NCBI GenBank assembly: GCA_950097015.1
Contig: CATNEN010000038.1
Location: forward strand, 6,880,001-6,944,000
DNA: 64,000 nucleotides
Direction: 5' to 3'
Origin: Macrostomum hystrix
Taxonomy: Eukaryota; Platyhelminthes; Macrostomidae
A model generated the notes under the pieces. It had not been told where the DNA came from, did no database searches, and saw only the letters and a list, made by a program, of their open reading frames with translations. This document shows positions 10,641 to 23,040 of this stretch, in pieces. The translations under genes were made by a program, and so were the position numbers. Every line of letters begins with the position of its first letter. Within the stretch, counting starts at the first letter, position 1.

Positions 10641-13192
10641 GAAAAAGCCGCGGTTTTTCCTCAGATTGTAATACATTGACGAGGTTCCCTTCAATGCGAA
10701 ATTAATTGGCGATTTCACTTGACTACATGTATTCCATTCCATCCAAGGAAGGGGTCTTTTAGACGGAACTTTTAAGAAAAACGCCATGTAGCGAGTCAAG
10801 CTGGATGTCTAATCTGCACCGTACCTAGCTTTTTACTCCGATTGTTCTGCAATTTCCCTTTTCACCGTAAACCCTTTCTGTCCTGAGCTGACCTGCTGTG
10901 CTGTGGAGTACTGTTTGTTAATTTAACGAAAATCTTTCCTTTGCAAGTGCACATTAATCAAGTTAAAACTGTTCATATCAAAAGTATAAAAACGAAAAAA
11001 ATAGTTTATAGTAGATGCATACAACAATGAAAATACAAATGTTAGGAAACAGTGGTTACGAATATAAATTTAAAATGCAAACAAAAACTAGAGTTTGTTA
11101 TTTTAGCAATATTTAATCATCAGAGACATGCTCAGCTTAAAAGTTTGTTAATCATGTCTATAATTTACAATTTTTGCGATGTTTCTATTTTTCTTTTTCT
11201 ATTTTCGTGCTCAAATCTGCAGCCTTAATCACATCATTCACTAGAGTTCAGACATCCTCAGTTCGTCTTCATGGTTGCTGTAATGCTATTTAAAGTAGCT
11301 AAAATTGTAATAACTAGGGGCCTAACCAACTGAGACTATATACAATATACCATAGTCAGGAAGGTGGCCTTTGCTAGGCCTATCCCATGGAAAATTCTGG
11401 TGCACACAGGGGCCCTTGGCACACACGACCCCACAGAAACAGCACACAGATGGCACACAGTTTGACCCCCTAAAATTTGATCAGGCATATACTGCACTGC
11501 TTTCCTGACTATAGACTATGTATAGACCATAATTTTTGCTATCTAGGCTAAAGCCTATACTACAATGTACTGTAGTCTGTAGGGCCTAAAACAAGCTACT
11601 ATACTCTAAATGTGTTCTTTATTACTTGCTGTTTATTACTCTTCATTTTAATTACTCTAGTATATAGCTATTTCAATAAGGCAATATTTGAAATATTTTA
11701 CATTTAAAGAATATAAATTCTAAACAGCTATATAATGTACTGACACTTATTTAGTTATGGTTATAATTCAATTGCTATGGTTGCCCATAGTATTATATGA
11801 AAGAAGTGGCCCAAAAGCAAATTTTCAGTATAAGACAAAATAAAAATTCTTACTATACTGAAATCAAAATATGTCAAAAAGTTTAGAAACCTATTTTTAC
11901 TGTCTATTTATATAAAAAACTTGTGTAATATTAATTGCCTAGTCAAAGTAACATGTCTCTTTAAACACATTTTTAGGATTTCATTTTTTCATTTCTCTTA
12001 CAGTCAGAGTCATTTCTGCACATGTAAACTTAAACATACTAAGAAAATGTTGCACTTAAACAAAATCAAAGTGTCATTTTTTTTATTATAAAAATGCAAT
12101 TAAAGTTCTAAAGCCTTGGAGCCAATAAAAGGCTCTTAGCTCATTTCTCACTCATGACAAACACACAGAAACCTAACTGTCTTGTGCCAATAAAGTTGTT
12201 TAATAATAATAGGCTTACAACTACAAATGAGTATTGTAAAATGTGTTGATTATATTGACATCAATGATTGAAGATTCACAGTTGTCACTGTAGTCTTTTG
12301 AACTTTCTATAAATGTGTGCTTTACAATCTAACAATATCAAAGTTAAAAAAATCAAATCACTGAGTTTCATAACCAATAAATTTACCCAAGTCTGCTCAA
12401 TCCAACATTGTTTACAACTTTAAAACCCCTTCAAAAGACACAATTTTTTTAATAAATCTCATCCCAAATTAAAAATTGCAAAGATTTTTCAAAGATCAGC
12501 GATTTTGTTCAAAACAGATCCAAAATACTAAAATCTGAATCAAAATTTCATCCCCTCTCTAGTAGCAAATATCATAAGTGTCTAAGTGACAAAACACTGT
12601 TCTGAATAATAGTAATAATAAATAGATGACCGGGGGCAGGTGAAATGACCACATTGTATTTTAGCAGACAAGCTAGATGCAGATAAAATGTAGTAGACAA
12701 AAATTGTAGATATTTTCTTTTTGAAATAAATTACTTTGTTAAATATTATAGCAGCTCTTAGGTCTATTAAAACAATCAATTTTATTAGAAAATATTTGCT
12801 TGACTTCAGCTGTTTCATAAAAGGCATTGCCATGCTAATGTAAAAAATACATCTAGAGAGTCTACTTTCTTTCAATATATTTAGTTGGCTTCTTTCAGGC
12901 TTTGAGCTTTATTTAATTTAATTAATTTAGTATTATTTTTTCTTATTTGAATTTCATGAATATGATGTATAAATTAAAACATGTAATTATGTCATCTTGT
13001 CACTGAAAACATATTGCATACTCATAGAAGTTTTTTCTATACTTAACAATTTTGATAAGTAATTGACAAGCTTGAGCAATGTTCACAGTTCAGTTACTAT
13101 TCAATGAAGTAAATATAACTTTTTATATAGCTTTGACAAAAATGCAAAGTCATGAATATCGGCTAATGCATGCATTTCATGTGTAAAGCTGC
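10641..13192. other. AT-rich 5' region of the Sox gene
   Basis: About 2.5 kb of AT-rich DNA with no supported coding region. It may hold the Sox promoter and 5' UTR, but I see no definite TATA or splice arrangement. GGCCTA/TAGGCC motifs are scattered at 11320-11600 and recur near 43550-43740. Confidence 0.4.
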
Positions 13193-13854
13193 ATGACAGC
13201 TAAAGCTGACTGTCACACCGGGCTGCAGTTGACACCAATGGACGAGTCCACGCCAGCTGGTGGGCACGTGAAGCGCCCAATGAATCCGTTCATGGTTTGG
13301 GCTAAAACTCGGCGCAAGGCCATCGCTAAAGAGAATCCAAAGATGCACAATTCCGAAATTAGTCGCAAACTTGGCGACGAGTGGAAGAACATGCCCCCGG
13401 ATGAGAAGCAGCGCTACATCGACGAGGCCAATCGGCTGAAGGACGAGCACAGGAAGGCAAATCCAGACTACAAGTACAAGCCAAAGTCAAAGAAGCGTGT
13501 CGTTTCCAGCGCTGGTGCCAGCGCCCCGGCCGCAGCATCGTCGAGTCCCGACCAGAAATTAAGCGTTAAGCAGCAAAAGCTGAAGCAGAAGCAGAAGCAA
13601 CTGCAGCAACAATTGTCCATTGACGAATCTGAGCAGCAGCTTGGCGCACAGCAGCACTACCAGGCGGGTCCGATCAGCGATGCTCCGATCGCTGTTGCTC
13701 CAGCTGGTAATCACCTCCACTTGCTGTCCGCGGGCCATCCTCACGACCAGCAGTTCAGCAGCTACCAGATGGTCTTGAGCTCCGAGCAGCAGAATCAGCA
13801 GTCATTCTACGCACCCTACATGATCAACATCGATTCGCAGTCGTCTCTTTTGAT

Positions 13855-13890
<36 letters not shown>

Positions 13891-14257
13891 CCACCACAGC
13901 GCCTTCTCTCATCTGGACTCCTCAGCGGCTCTGGATGTTCCACTGAGCAGTGTGCTGCACCCGCATCTACACCAGCAGCATCAGCATAGCATGTTTAGCG
14001 GGCTCACTGCTCCTTATGCTTCGCCTGATCATTCCTTGCACATGTTTCAGCAGCAGCATCAGTTCTGCCATCATCATCTGCAGCAGCAGCAATCTGGACT
14101 GTGCGAGCAAATTCCCGTGCCGTCAAACCAATCGTCTAGCGTCTATTCCATCGACTATGACGTTGCGGGTAGCGGCGGTGTCGGTGTTGGCAGCTCAGCT
14201 AGCGACTATGTTGTCGCGGATGCCAACAGACAAACTGTGCCAGTGACACAGCTGTGA
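13193..14257 (+). CDS. Sox-family HMG-box transcription factor (SoxB-like)
   Basis: A single exon encodes 354 residues. The HMG box spans about residues 25-103, from [14 protein letters not shown] through [12 protein letters not shown] and [12 protein letters not shown], the last being a basic nuclear-localisation tail. [10 protein letters not shown] and the EWK that follows are most like SoxB proteins, while MVWAK and KYKPK recall SoxD/F, so subgroup assignment is tentative. The normally near-invariant RPMNAFMVW reads RPMNPFMVW. The remainder is Gln/His/Ser-rich with a run of 12 Gln (about 13858-13888), typical of an activation domain. The start at 13193 is the first ATG; the ATG at 13229 is an alternative. 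Sox proteins bind the DNA minor groove at ACAAWG-type sites and set cell fate, often in neural tissue or stem cells. Confidence 0.93.
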
Positions 14258-15790
14258 GTTCGATGATCTCATTGGTTCATTGCAACAACCTGGCCTTGCG
14301 AGTGCACCTGCTGGTTCTTGTGGTACTAATCAAAATGGTTTGCCTTATGAAAGTGTTTAGTTTTTTTACTTGTCTTTTTTGTAAGCCACTAGAAGTTCTT
14401 GCCTTTGATTACAGTTTTTTAATTAAGAAATCAGTTGCTCATTTTCCCGCCCGATTTAGTCGCATATTTAAGTTATATCATGCTAAACTTTTTTTCATGG
14501 ACCAAGTTTCCGGCAAGCCGCATGCAGTGTACAGTCCATGTGAAGATGCTGGAGCGCTTCTGGTACATCGGAATGAGTTTTGAACGAGTGTCTTTTTATG
14601 TCCGTCCTGTGAAATTGTTTTTATTTTTAATTTTCTTCTTCTTTTTTATTCAACTCATTTAATTCCTTTTTTATCAGCTAATTCCATGGCAACATGAGCA
14701 TACATCTCGCAGATTTCTATTGGGTGTAATTTTACCAAATGATGCCTGTGTCGGCAATCCGATGTGGCTGCCTTCTGTTTTTACATTTTTGTCCTTTTAG
14801 CTGTTTTAGTAGACTTGTTTTTATTTTAATTCTGCCATTTTTTTCTCGTTGCCTTTTTGCGATTTCCTTCTGATTCTCAATTTTTTTATGAATGTAACAA
14901 AAAGTTGAGCGGACCATGACAACTGATCGATGTTTTGCCTTAATCTCGATTACTGTACATATTATTTCTAGTACGCGTCTACAATATTTGCTGTCAATAA
15001 GAAATCCGATCCATCATTGTTTCTGTTTCCTTGCCTTGTAGACAATTTTTATTGAATTTTTTTGCTTCTTTTACCTTGTAGTGTTAAGTTGTTTATTTTA
15101 GTTGCAGTTTGTTTGTCTGTTTGTTTATTATCTGTCTCTCCGTTTTGTAAAACGATAATTTGTATAACAAAACTAACTGAATTGCCTTTATCAGCCAAGA
15201 TTTTATTTAGTAGGAGCTGTTCTTTGCTGCACCCGACTCGGTATGTAACGATTCTCTTCTCTCCATCGAGAATGCCTAGCTCTTTTGCCTTTTTCTTGTC
15301 TTCTATCTCACAGGAAAGATTTCAAATGAAGAAATGAACAGCGAAAATGTGGTCCTTAGGTTACAGCAAATCGAGTTTAGACTACAAACCTAGCTAGATC
15401 TTCCAGCCATATGTACTTAGCTGAGTTACTCAGCGAAGCGCGGCGCTTCTATGTGTAGTTTTCTCCTAATAACACACACCAATAGCAGGAATGAAATATT
15501 AGCTTATGCTAGCACAGATTCCACTCTTGGACAGGCTGGTTAGCGGCAGAAAGCAAAAGAAATAAACTGGAACAGTCGACTGCCGTACCACCATGCTTAC
15601 TCGCTCTCAGCTACTTGAGCTCTGTCTTTACAGTATCTTTTCTATCCTGAGTTTTGGCTCGCTCACTGCAGCGGCCCCGTGCCTTTGTGTGCCGGCTACG
15701 TACAAAGCTTTATAATATGCTTTACATTCGCCTGCGGAGGTTGCCTCAGCTGTTTTGTTAAGAGCTTTTGACTTATCAGCTCACCCTACT
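14258..15790. other. Probable Sox 3' UTR and flank
   Basis: T-rich sequence follows the stop. AATAAA occurs near 15561, and an earlier CAATAAGAAA lies near 14995. No further coding region is supported. Confidence 0.4.
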
Positions 15791-15797
15791 CTGGCTG

Positions 15798-15950
15798 AAG
15801 GGTTAGACATTTTTATCGATTTTTCGCGCCACTAATTGGCGACCCTCACCCGGGTTAGAAAATTTTATCGATTTTTCACGCCATTTGCTGGCCAACCCTC
15901 GTTATTTAAGCTTCTTTGATGGGTTAGAAAATTTTCTTATCGATTTCTTA
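15798..15950. repeat. Three-copy degenerate direct repeat, about 55-65 bp
   Basis: GGGTTAGAMAWTTTTATCGATTT begins copies at about 15801, 15854 and 15919. The first two also share CACGCC/CGCGCC and an ACCCTC end. Each copy has an ATCGAT core. Confidence 0.7.
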
Positions 15951-15959
15951 TCGCAATCC

Positions 15960-17580
15960 ACATTCCTCGAGTACAGTTGCTGCCCCGCAAACCCCAGATC
16001 AGCCAAGTACGCAGCGTTTAACCCACCCAACTCCCTGACATATCGTCACTCGCACAAGCCCCTCAACTCATTCCACCCAACCGGATTCAGACTAACCAAA
16101 GTTAATTAATTAATATAATAACTACTAACTAACCACTTACTAACTTAACCATGTTTGTTTTATTAGATTCTAGTAGACAATAAAATTTATAGTAAACTAA
16201 GCGAAACATTATTTGCAACATCCCTCACTACTGCTTATTCTGCCGGCATCCAAAATGCCGTGCTGTATGTTTTAATATTTCGGAGTTGACTCTATGCAAC
16301 TCTTATTTCATACTTAGCAAATGAAATAATTGCTCACCCTGAAAAAAACGTTTCCTTTTACTTTCAGTAGACGCGTTAGGTTAAAAAAAAATAATTCGTG
16401 TCGAAAACAAAACTAGGCGTAACATATATCAGTTTAGAATAGCTTGCCAATCCCTGTCGCATCATTATCCAATATATGCATGCATGTTATTTTAGCTGGT
16501 GAAGACATATTTCTTGCCCGTCTTCTTTGTTTCTCAGTTCAAGACGAATTAAAATATTATTAATTCATTATGACATTATGACATTTAAGCTTCTCAGACA
16601 TTATTGCATTATCTTATTTTCTTAAGAAAATTTTTTACGATTTCTGTGACTAATTTAAGTGGCTTAACAGTCTGTGTTCTTTGAAATTGTAGATTAAATT
16701 GCCGTAACTCCACGCTTTGCTGTGCACTAATTGAACCCATGTTTGTCAATTTTTCCTTGTCCTATCTGTTTTTGTACTTACTACTCACAAGTAGTGAGTA
16801 CAGGAAGTTGGAGGTTGATCGTGTTGAATCTCAATCTGTCTGCTTATAAGAGACGTGTCTGGATGAATAATTTTTGGAACAAATCTCAATATATTTCTGT
16901 CGACGCACAATCTCGGCAGTTTTTATAGCTCCTTGTTGGTATACTCGTAATCGTGCTTGCTCTCCTTAGCACTTACTGTGCCGTATCATAATCCTAGCTT
17001 GCAGCTTTGCTCAATGTGTAGTCTTCGCTTTTGTGCCCTCAAATCGTGACCTAGGCTCATAGAGTAGAGTCTGTAGAGTTGAAAATACTCAACTATAGGT
17101 AATTTTGGTTTATTGAAATGATTTAGAAACTTCGAATTGCAAATCTCTGTTGCCTCATTTTGATTTTGCTATCTTTCCTCTAGTGACGTCCTTAATTCCG
17201 CGTTGAAATCTAGTATTGCTGATGATGTGTTGTTGCTTGTTTATGTACTTTAGTATATTTTCCTTGTCGTGTTTTGTTCTTTTTCGTTAAACCAAATATT
17301 AAAATCTAAAGCTGCACCTTTTAACATCAAGAAGCTAAAATATAATATCGATTTGGTTATTTCTGTTCCTTTCAATCCTGTAATCTGTTCCTCTTTTATT
17401 TACTAATCGTCATTTTGTCATTCGGAGTAGTAATAATGAATCTAAAAAACGCAAAAACTGTTTTATTTGCCTTGCAATTAATTCAAGAAAATATTAGTTA
17501 AAACAAGTGCTAGTTTAATAACGGATCTTTATCAAATCTACAGAGTTCAGCTTAAATAAAAAATATATTATTACACGTGC
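15960..17580. other. Intergenic, nothing recognised
   Basis: AT-rich sequence with short ACTAACTA-type tracts near 16110-16150. No gene or RNA is supported. Confidence 0.4.
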
Positions 17581-17655
17581 CACAATCCGACTATAGATGT
17601 GCAGCCGACAGCACAGCCGCAGTCTGTTAAGTCCATGGACTGGGGGGGGGGGCGC
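17581..17655 (-). repeat. SINE 3'-tail fragment
   Basis: The minus strand reads CAGTCCATGGACT then GCGGCTGTGCTGTCGGCTGC. This matches the tail of the full SINE at 18350-18617. It abuts a poly-G run at 17642-17651. The tRNA-like head is absent. Confidence 0.65.
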
Positions 17656-18349
17656 CATACTTACCCTCATTTTTCCAGAGAGCTAAAGCTGCAGGTAACC
17701 ATTTAAGAATTAACTCATGGACTCAACTTGTTGAACAGCACTAAAATTTGCTGAACAGAAAACAGAACGTGGAATACGCGTTTCATTAATGCTTTGGCTA
17801 GAACTATAGAACTCTATATGAATTTATTTCCTGCAGGGGGTGTGTAGAGACGGTTGATTATTTGTTTTATTAGATTCTAATCTTGATGTTTCACTGTATT
17901 GTTGAGCTCTCTTGCTTGCATTCATAAGTACAACATTTTTCTCTTCTGAACAAAACCCTATAGAAACTATACTCTACCCTCCGATAATTTCTCAAATTAT
18001 TTTCAGCCTTGTTTTTAATATACGGTGTGTGGTTGGCCTGGGAAGCTTAGTCCACTAGAAGCTAAAAAGCCTTATTTGCTAAGCTGAGTGGTTTACCAGG
18101 GTTTAGATACATTGAATGAGTATGATAGCTTTCTGAGCCCATTTGCCTAGACGGCGCCATAGTACGAGTGTAACACGAAATTGTATGTCCTCGAAGTGCA
18201 TTTTATTGTGCCGCTGATAAGGTTAGAGCTTCTGCTTTTGTCTAGATTGAATGTGGTTTCCACTGACGCAGTTTCATGCCATAGTTTGGGTAAAGCAGAC
18301 AATTTGCTCGAATAATTCAATTGCTTGCTCACAGGCTTAACTAGCTTGC
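17656..18349. other. Intergenic, nothing recognised
   Basis: Unique sequence between two SINE copies, without a supported gene. Confidence 0.4.
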
Positions 18350-18620
18350 GAAATAGGTTGTAGCCTTGTGGTTAGAGCGTCGGACTCACGACTTGAAGGT
18401 CGGGAGTTCGATTCCCGACTCCACTGGAACATTTTGTGTTCTTCAGCAAGACAATTAACGCTGCGTTGCTTCAGTTCACCTAGCTGTTAAACGGGTACCA
18501 TAATTAGCTGTCCATGGACTGAACAGCCGTAATAGATGCGCTGCGTAATCGCTGCGGCTGCGCTGTCGGCTGCATATCTGGCCTAATTGGGGCAGGTGTA
18601 ATCAATTATTATTATTTAAA
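18350..18620 (+). repeat. tRNA-derived SINE (most complete copy)
   Basis: The head has an A-box-like TGGTTAGAGCG (about 18370) and a B box GAGTTCGATTCCC (about 18404), typical of pol III promoters in tRNA-derived SINEs. A central block follows (GTGTTCTTCAGCAAGACAAT ... GGGTACC) of the kind shared among several marine-invertebrate SINE families. The tail holds the palindrome GTCCATGGAC, a GC-rich segment and an ATT-repeat end (TTATTATTATTT). It is not a functional tRNA: no acceptor stem can be closed. Confidence 0.82.
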
Positions 18621-19640
18621 ATTCCCTATCGCTCAGGAGTCTGTAATTTCTATTGCCTCGCGGTTTCGTTTTGACGGGGCCAATTAAATTAGTTTTTGTC
18701 TACGGCAAACTTTTTAGTAACAGTTACGGTTAAAACAAAAAGTAAAATCCATGCTTAGCTCTACGCTCGTACACAATTAAAAATCATAATCATAGTCGAC
18801 ACGGCTTACTCTCCATCAGTCAGCCGTTCTGACGGCCTCAAATCTGTGTGGACTCTAACGAAATCTCTGCTGGTAGCTGTTTCAATATTACGAAGCACCT
18901 AAACTATAGGATAGTTTTAGCTGTATGCTAGCACACCCTTGTCAGGAATCCAAGTGCTCTATTTTGGCAAAGCAGTTTCGGGCCGCGGGCCTTACTGCTA
19001 GAAGGCCAAATTAATTGCGAATCGTCAGAACTTGCTTCATACAATTAGCTGACTGTGACTGTCGGGTTGGTGCCAGTATCACGATGGGGTTTTTAGATTA
19101 GCAAGGCCAGCCGCCCTGCATGGCTTCTCATGATGGATGGGTGAGGCAACCTTCTCAACAATTCAATTTGCATCAACTCATTTTTATGAGCAGACGCATT
19201 TTATTTAACGAGTTCTGAGTATAGACAAGGCTTTCAGATCCAGGGATATTTTTCTGTGTATGACTGTTTATGCATAGAAGTGGTCACATGCCCTAGCTGC
19301 AGCTCACTGCAGGCCAAGTGAGGAAACCGGTGTGTTGACGGCTTTGACACAGCCCTCCCCTCCCCAAACCCATTTCTACCCAAATTGCCACAAGTCGGGA
19401 CGCTGGCAGTATGGGTGTGGCTGCATTGCAGTGAGTTTGTAGTCCCGTGCAGGGTTAGAACAGAACCGACCAAATCCACCTCGGTCAGGCCAGATGTAGC
19501 ATTCCTCGCAATTCAGTGAATGAATGGGTTGGGAAGAGAAAATCCCAACCGCTGACAGAACCGGTTTGAATCGGATTAGACCAGGGCTGCTGGCCCAACC
19601 CCCGCCCCAGGCGATGAGGAGGATTGGGTGGGGCCTGAGT
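18621..19640. other. 5' flank of the first small EF-hand gene
   Basis: No gene is supported. GC content rises towards the TATA box at 19645. Confidence 0.4.
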
Positions 19641-19644
19641 TGAG

Positions 19645-19650
19645 TATAAA
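19645..19650 (+). promoter_or_regulatory. TATA box
   Basis: GAGTATAAAGCAGG lies 114 bp upstream of the ATG at 19759. The same GAGTATAA wording recurs upstream of the gene at 26753. Confidence 0.7.
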
Positions 19651-19758
19651 GCAGGCAGCTCCTAGGTCCGACCGTGACACCGCTCCTCACTGCAACAGCT
19701 GCCATCAGCTCGTGCCATTTTCGCAGATTCTCTTCCAAGCTATAATTAGGCAATCGAC

Positions 19759-19962
19759 ATGTCTGAGAAGGAATTGTTCGCCGCTTACGACAAGGACAAC
19801 AGCGGCTTCATCACCTGGGACGAGATCGTCGCTGCCTGCGGCAAGCTGAGCCCTCCGATGTCAGAGGCCGATGCCAAGGCCCTGATCGCCAAGCACGACT
19901 TGGACAACGACGGGAAGATCAGCTACGAAGAGTTCGTCAAGATGATGAAGTCCAAGCAGTGA
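19759..19962 (+). CDS. Small two-EF-hand calcium-binding protein
   Basis: One exon encodes 67 residues. Two canonical 12-residue loops are visible, DKDNSGFITWDE and DLDNDGKISYEE, each with Asp/Asn at 1, 3 and 5, Gly at 6 and Glu at 12. The entering helix of the first hand is short (MSEKELFAAY). The protein is therefore a single calmodulin-like lobe, of the kind that buffers Ca2+ or acts as a minimal sensor. It has its own TATA box and AATAAA and is the first of six EF-hand units in this cluster. It shares the PPMSEADAK-type inter-hand linker with its paralogues at 22539 and 26753 (PM.D.E). The partner is unknown. Confidence 0.93.
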   Translation: MSEKELFAAYDKDNSGFITWDEIVAACGKLSPPMSEADAKALIAKHDLDNDGKISYEEFVKMMKSKQ

Positions 19963-20192
19963 AGCTGAGCAGGGTGTATAGCTGCAATTGAGACAGCTTT
20001 GAAACATTAAGCGGTGCCTGCATTGGCTATTTATAATTCATTTCCTCTCTTGCACCCACCGTCCGAATCTCATCTGTTAACCTGGTCTAGTTCTTTAACA
20101 CCCATTTCAGCTTAGAACAGTCATGTTAAGCCCCCTCTTCAAATTGAATTCCTTACTGTAGATTTCCTTTTCTGGTAAACAACGCTTTTTCA

Positions 20193-20198
20193 AATAAA
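20193..20198 (+). other. Poly(A) signal
   Basis: AATAAA 231 bp after the stop of the 67-residue EF-hand gene. Confidence 0.6.
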
Positions 20199-21900
20199 CA
20201 CACGATCAGCTAAACAAGTTTTCATTGAGTAAAACTGAAATACCTATTAACCTACTACGCTTTGTGAATTATTTCCTATGGTTATATTTGAAGCACAATA
20301 GTCTGCCTTTGAAAGAATTTACAAAACCGCAGTCTCTAATTCAGATAAGAAATAATGTTGAATTCGATGAAAATTGTAAATGGCTTTTTCTATACTAATA
20401 TACTACCAAGACAAAAAAATTCTGAGCTTAATTTTATAGCTAAAGAATACGAAGAAGACCCGCTTGCTTGTTGCCATGCAGGGCTAACATGCAAGCCTCT
20501 TGGGGTTGGGCTGGGTGGAGCTACTCAATAATTTAGATGTCAGGGCAGTGGCTCCATCAGCTACATGCACCAGGCAGCCATTTCCTAAACAGACAGCGTC
20601 AACTTTGGTATGAGAGAAGCAAACAGGGACAAGCCTATTGTCTCCTGCTTAAGCCCCATCCAATGCCCCCGCCCCAGCCGGGAGCTCGCAAACCAGCCTA
20701 AACTGGAATATTTAGCAGCGTTAGTGGATTAGGCCATCAAAGAAGCCCACGTTATAGAACCAGCTGCAGCTGCTTCAATTCTCGGCCTTTCCTGCTTGCC
20801 TCGTTAAACTCACAATGCTTCTCGTCGCTGATAATTGACATTTGCATGGATGCTTTACTGGCTCAGTGTGCTAATGAAATCATAATTAGATATTGGTTGG
20901 ATGTGAGTGCGAGCCATCTTTCCAGATAAGATTTCGCGTCTAAACTTAGATCGATACAAATACAAAAAGTGCATCCTCGCTTCTCGCTTCTCGCTCCTCG
21001 CTTCGTCTATACCTACCTGCCTCTGTTGGTTGTCAACGACAACGCGCGAGGGCTATAGAGCATTGTGTGGAGGAAATTTTGGCGCCAAATTAAGGGCTAG
21101 GAAGGCAGCCTGCTGAGGGAAGGATGATTCAATGAAAGTTCTTTCCCTCCTTTGGTCCCACTCTCCCTACTAGCTGTTAAAATGCGTCAGTTGAGAGTAA
21201 GTCGAGTTGCATCAGTCATATAATCCTGTTCGCAAAAACAAGTAGATCGTCAACACAGAATTTCCCATCGAATTGAAGAGCATTGGGCTCATTAATGACA
21301 GGAATGTTGTAAATACTATTTGCAAAGGTGATGTGGTTCTCGCGAATCGATTGGCGACAGTCGACCAGGACCGCAGTCTCTGCGGCCCAAGTCCCAAGAG
21401 TCCCGGTAAACAGTAGAACTAATACCCCCGACCATGGCGTTTTTTTGCTGCGAACTGAACGGAGCAGCTCGAGCACACGAAACTCAAGATCTAGGGCCAA
21501 CTTTTTGTTGCGCATCTTCTGTAACGAGAATCATGTCGCCAGCTCTTTAGACCGTCGAGATACCTTTATCTAGACCGACTGCTGGACCTTCAAGGGCTAT
21601 AACAGGTGGAACTTGGCCACTATGGACATCCTGACGCGAATTTTTCTAATTTCACTGATCAAGCCTATTAGGCGCAGCTCAACCGATCAGGACACCCTCG
21701 CCTGGTCTGTCTACAAATCAGTTACCACGCTGGGGGGAGAATGTATGAAAACGGGCGGCAAAATGGCTTCGTAGTCTTACTTTTAATGCGGCCTGATCGC
21801 GACACCCAGCTCGGAGACTTTCTTGCGAGACCCGGAGTTAAATTGTTATTATAAAAACAGCGATTGTACTTTTAGTAAAAGCTTTGCTACACAATTCCCT
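20199..21900. other. Intergenic between EF-hand genes
   Basis: Mostly unique sequence. Pyrimidine-rich CTCGCTTCTCGCTTCTCGCTC repetition lies near 20975-21005. A minus-strand frame at 21216-21515 has an ATG and a hydrophobic stretch, but its length is within chance expectation, so it is not called as a gene. Confidence 0.4.
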
Positions 21901-22441
21901 ACTTTTCGTGCAGCCTTTTTTGCACAGTCCGAGTCCTACGCTCATTAACACAATCGCGCATGCAAGGCATTCTAAGCCAGTAGAACTCAAACGATTGAGT
22001 CCGTCAAGTCAAGTACGAGTTCTGTAAACGCATGTGCAATTCTTTCAAGTCCAGTCATTCAACCTTTTCACATTTATAAGCTGTTTCTCGATGCTCCCCT
22101 GAACGAGTATCATCGCAAATAATGCACATTGGAAAGTGGTTTGTTTCTAACGCCACGCAGTCCATCTATAAGCAATTTATTTGCTTCTCAATCGTTTTTC
22201 AACACGCTTCATTGTTTCAAAGGCCGCCTCGGGTCGTCGAGGCCATTTTATTCATTTTTATGTGCACACTCACGCGAGTGGAGCATTGAGTCGCCCCACA
22301 CAGTGGAGGCCCTCAGGCGAGCAGGGCCAGGCCCGCAGGTCTGCTGCTTGGTTGGATGAGTGCGGCTGCGATGGCCGAAAATGAGAGTGAGAAGGAGACA
22401 CGAAAAAAGAGTGAGAGTGAGAAGAAAGAGGCACCCAACTT

Positions 22442-22450
22442 TATATATAA
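22442..22450 (+). promoter_or_regulatory. TATA box
   Basis: TATATATAA followed by GTATAGCGCC lies 97 bp before the ATG at 22539. The paralogue has TATAAGTAGCGCC at the equivalent place. Confidence 0.7.
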
Positions 22451-22538
22451 GTATAGCGCCACTGCAGTCGCCACATCACAACAAACACTGCCACGATTCG
22501 AGTGACGAAACAAAAACTGCAGAATCTTTATAAGCACA

Positions 22539-22754
22539 ATGTCGACCGACCAGGCTGCCATTAAGAAGGTGTTCAAGGAAATAGACCTGGACGGCAACGG
22601 TTTCCTGTCGGCTGACGAGATCAAGAAGGCCATGATCGAAATGCGCTGTCCGATGAACGACGCTGAAATTCAGAAATTGATAAAAGAGTGCGACAAGGAC
22701 GGGGACGGCCGCATCAACTACAATGAGTTCGCCGAGGCATTGGGCAGGATGTAG
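22539..22754 (+). CDS. Small two-EF-hand calcium-binding protein
   Basis: One exon encodes 71 residues with loops DLDGNGFLSADE and DKDGDGRINYNE, both fully canonical. The C-terminus is NEFAEALGRM. It is the tandem paralogue of the gene at 26753: they share VFKE.DLDGNG, ADE.KKAM and EFAEAL, plus the 5' UTR wording CTGCAG..CTTTAT.AGCAC.ATGTCG just before the start. The family is like single-lobe calmodulin-type proteins; function beyond Ca2+ binding cannot be read from sequence. Confidence 0.94.
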   Translation: MSTDQAAIKKVFKEIDLDGNGFLSADEIKKAMIEMRCPMNDAEIQKLIKECDKDGDGRINYNEFAEALGRM

Positions 22755-23025
22755 GCCTGCTAATGAAGCACCTGCTCGCATTGAATACCTATCGCGCTTA
22801 CTTTGGCTGACCAGAATATTCTTTGCTATCATTATATAATTCACTACTGTTGTCCATTGGTTTACTGAAATTTAATTATAAGGCACGCTACATTTACTGT
22901 TCAGTTAAACAAAACTTATTGATGACTATAATGGTCATCGGCCCTGATAATTTAAAACGTTTATATTTCACAACATTTCACAAGTGATTAAAATCAAATA
23001 TAACATCTTGTGTTTTAAAAAAATT

Positions 23026-23031
23026 AATAAA
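23026..23031 (+). other. Poly(A) signal
   Basis: AATAAA 272 bp after the stop, directly after the ACATCTTGTGTTTT block conserved in the paralogue. Confidence 0.6.
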
Positions 23032-23040
23032 TAATAGTTT

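Larger units (their letters stand above)
21905..23040 (+). repeat. Tandem segmental duplication, copy 1
   Basis: This segment is recognisably similar to about 26035-27200, some 4.2 kb away. It includes upstream sequence (CCGAGTCCTACGCTCAT; GCACATTGGAAAG), promoter, coding region and the 3' UTR block ACATCTTGTGTTTT. Each copy carries one small EF-hand gene. Confidence 0.8.

Noticed and set aside
18357-18430. Possible functional tRNA gene
   Set aside because: A and B boxes are present, but no acceptor stem can be paired and the sequence continues into a SINE body that recurs elsewhere in the window.
22476-22844. 122-residue minus-strand frame across the EF-hand gene
   Set aside because: It is antisense to a confirmed EF-hand coding region.
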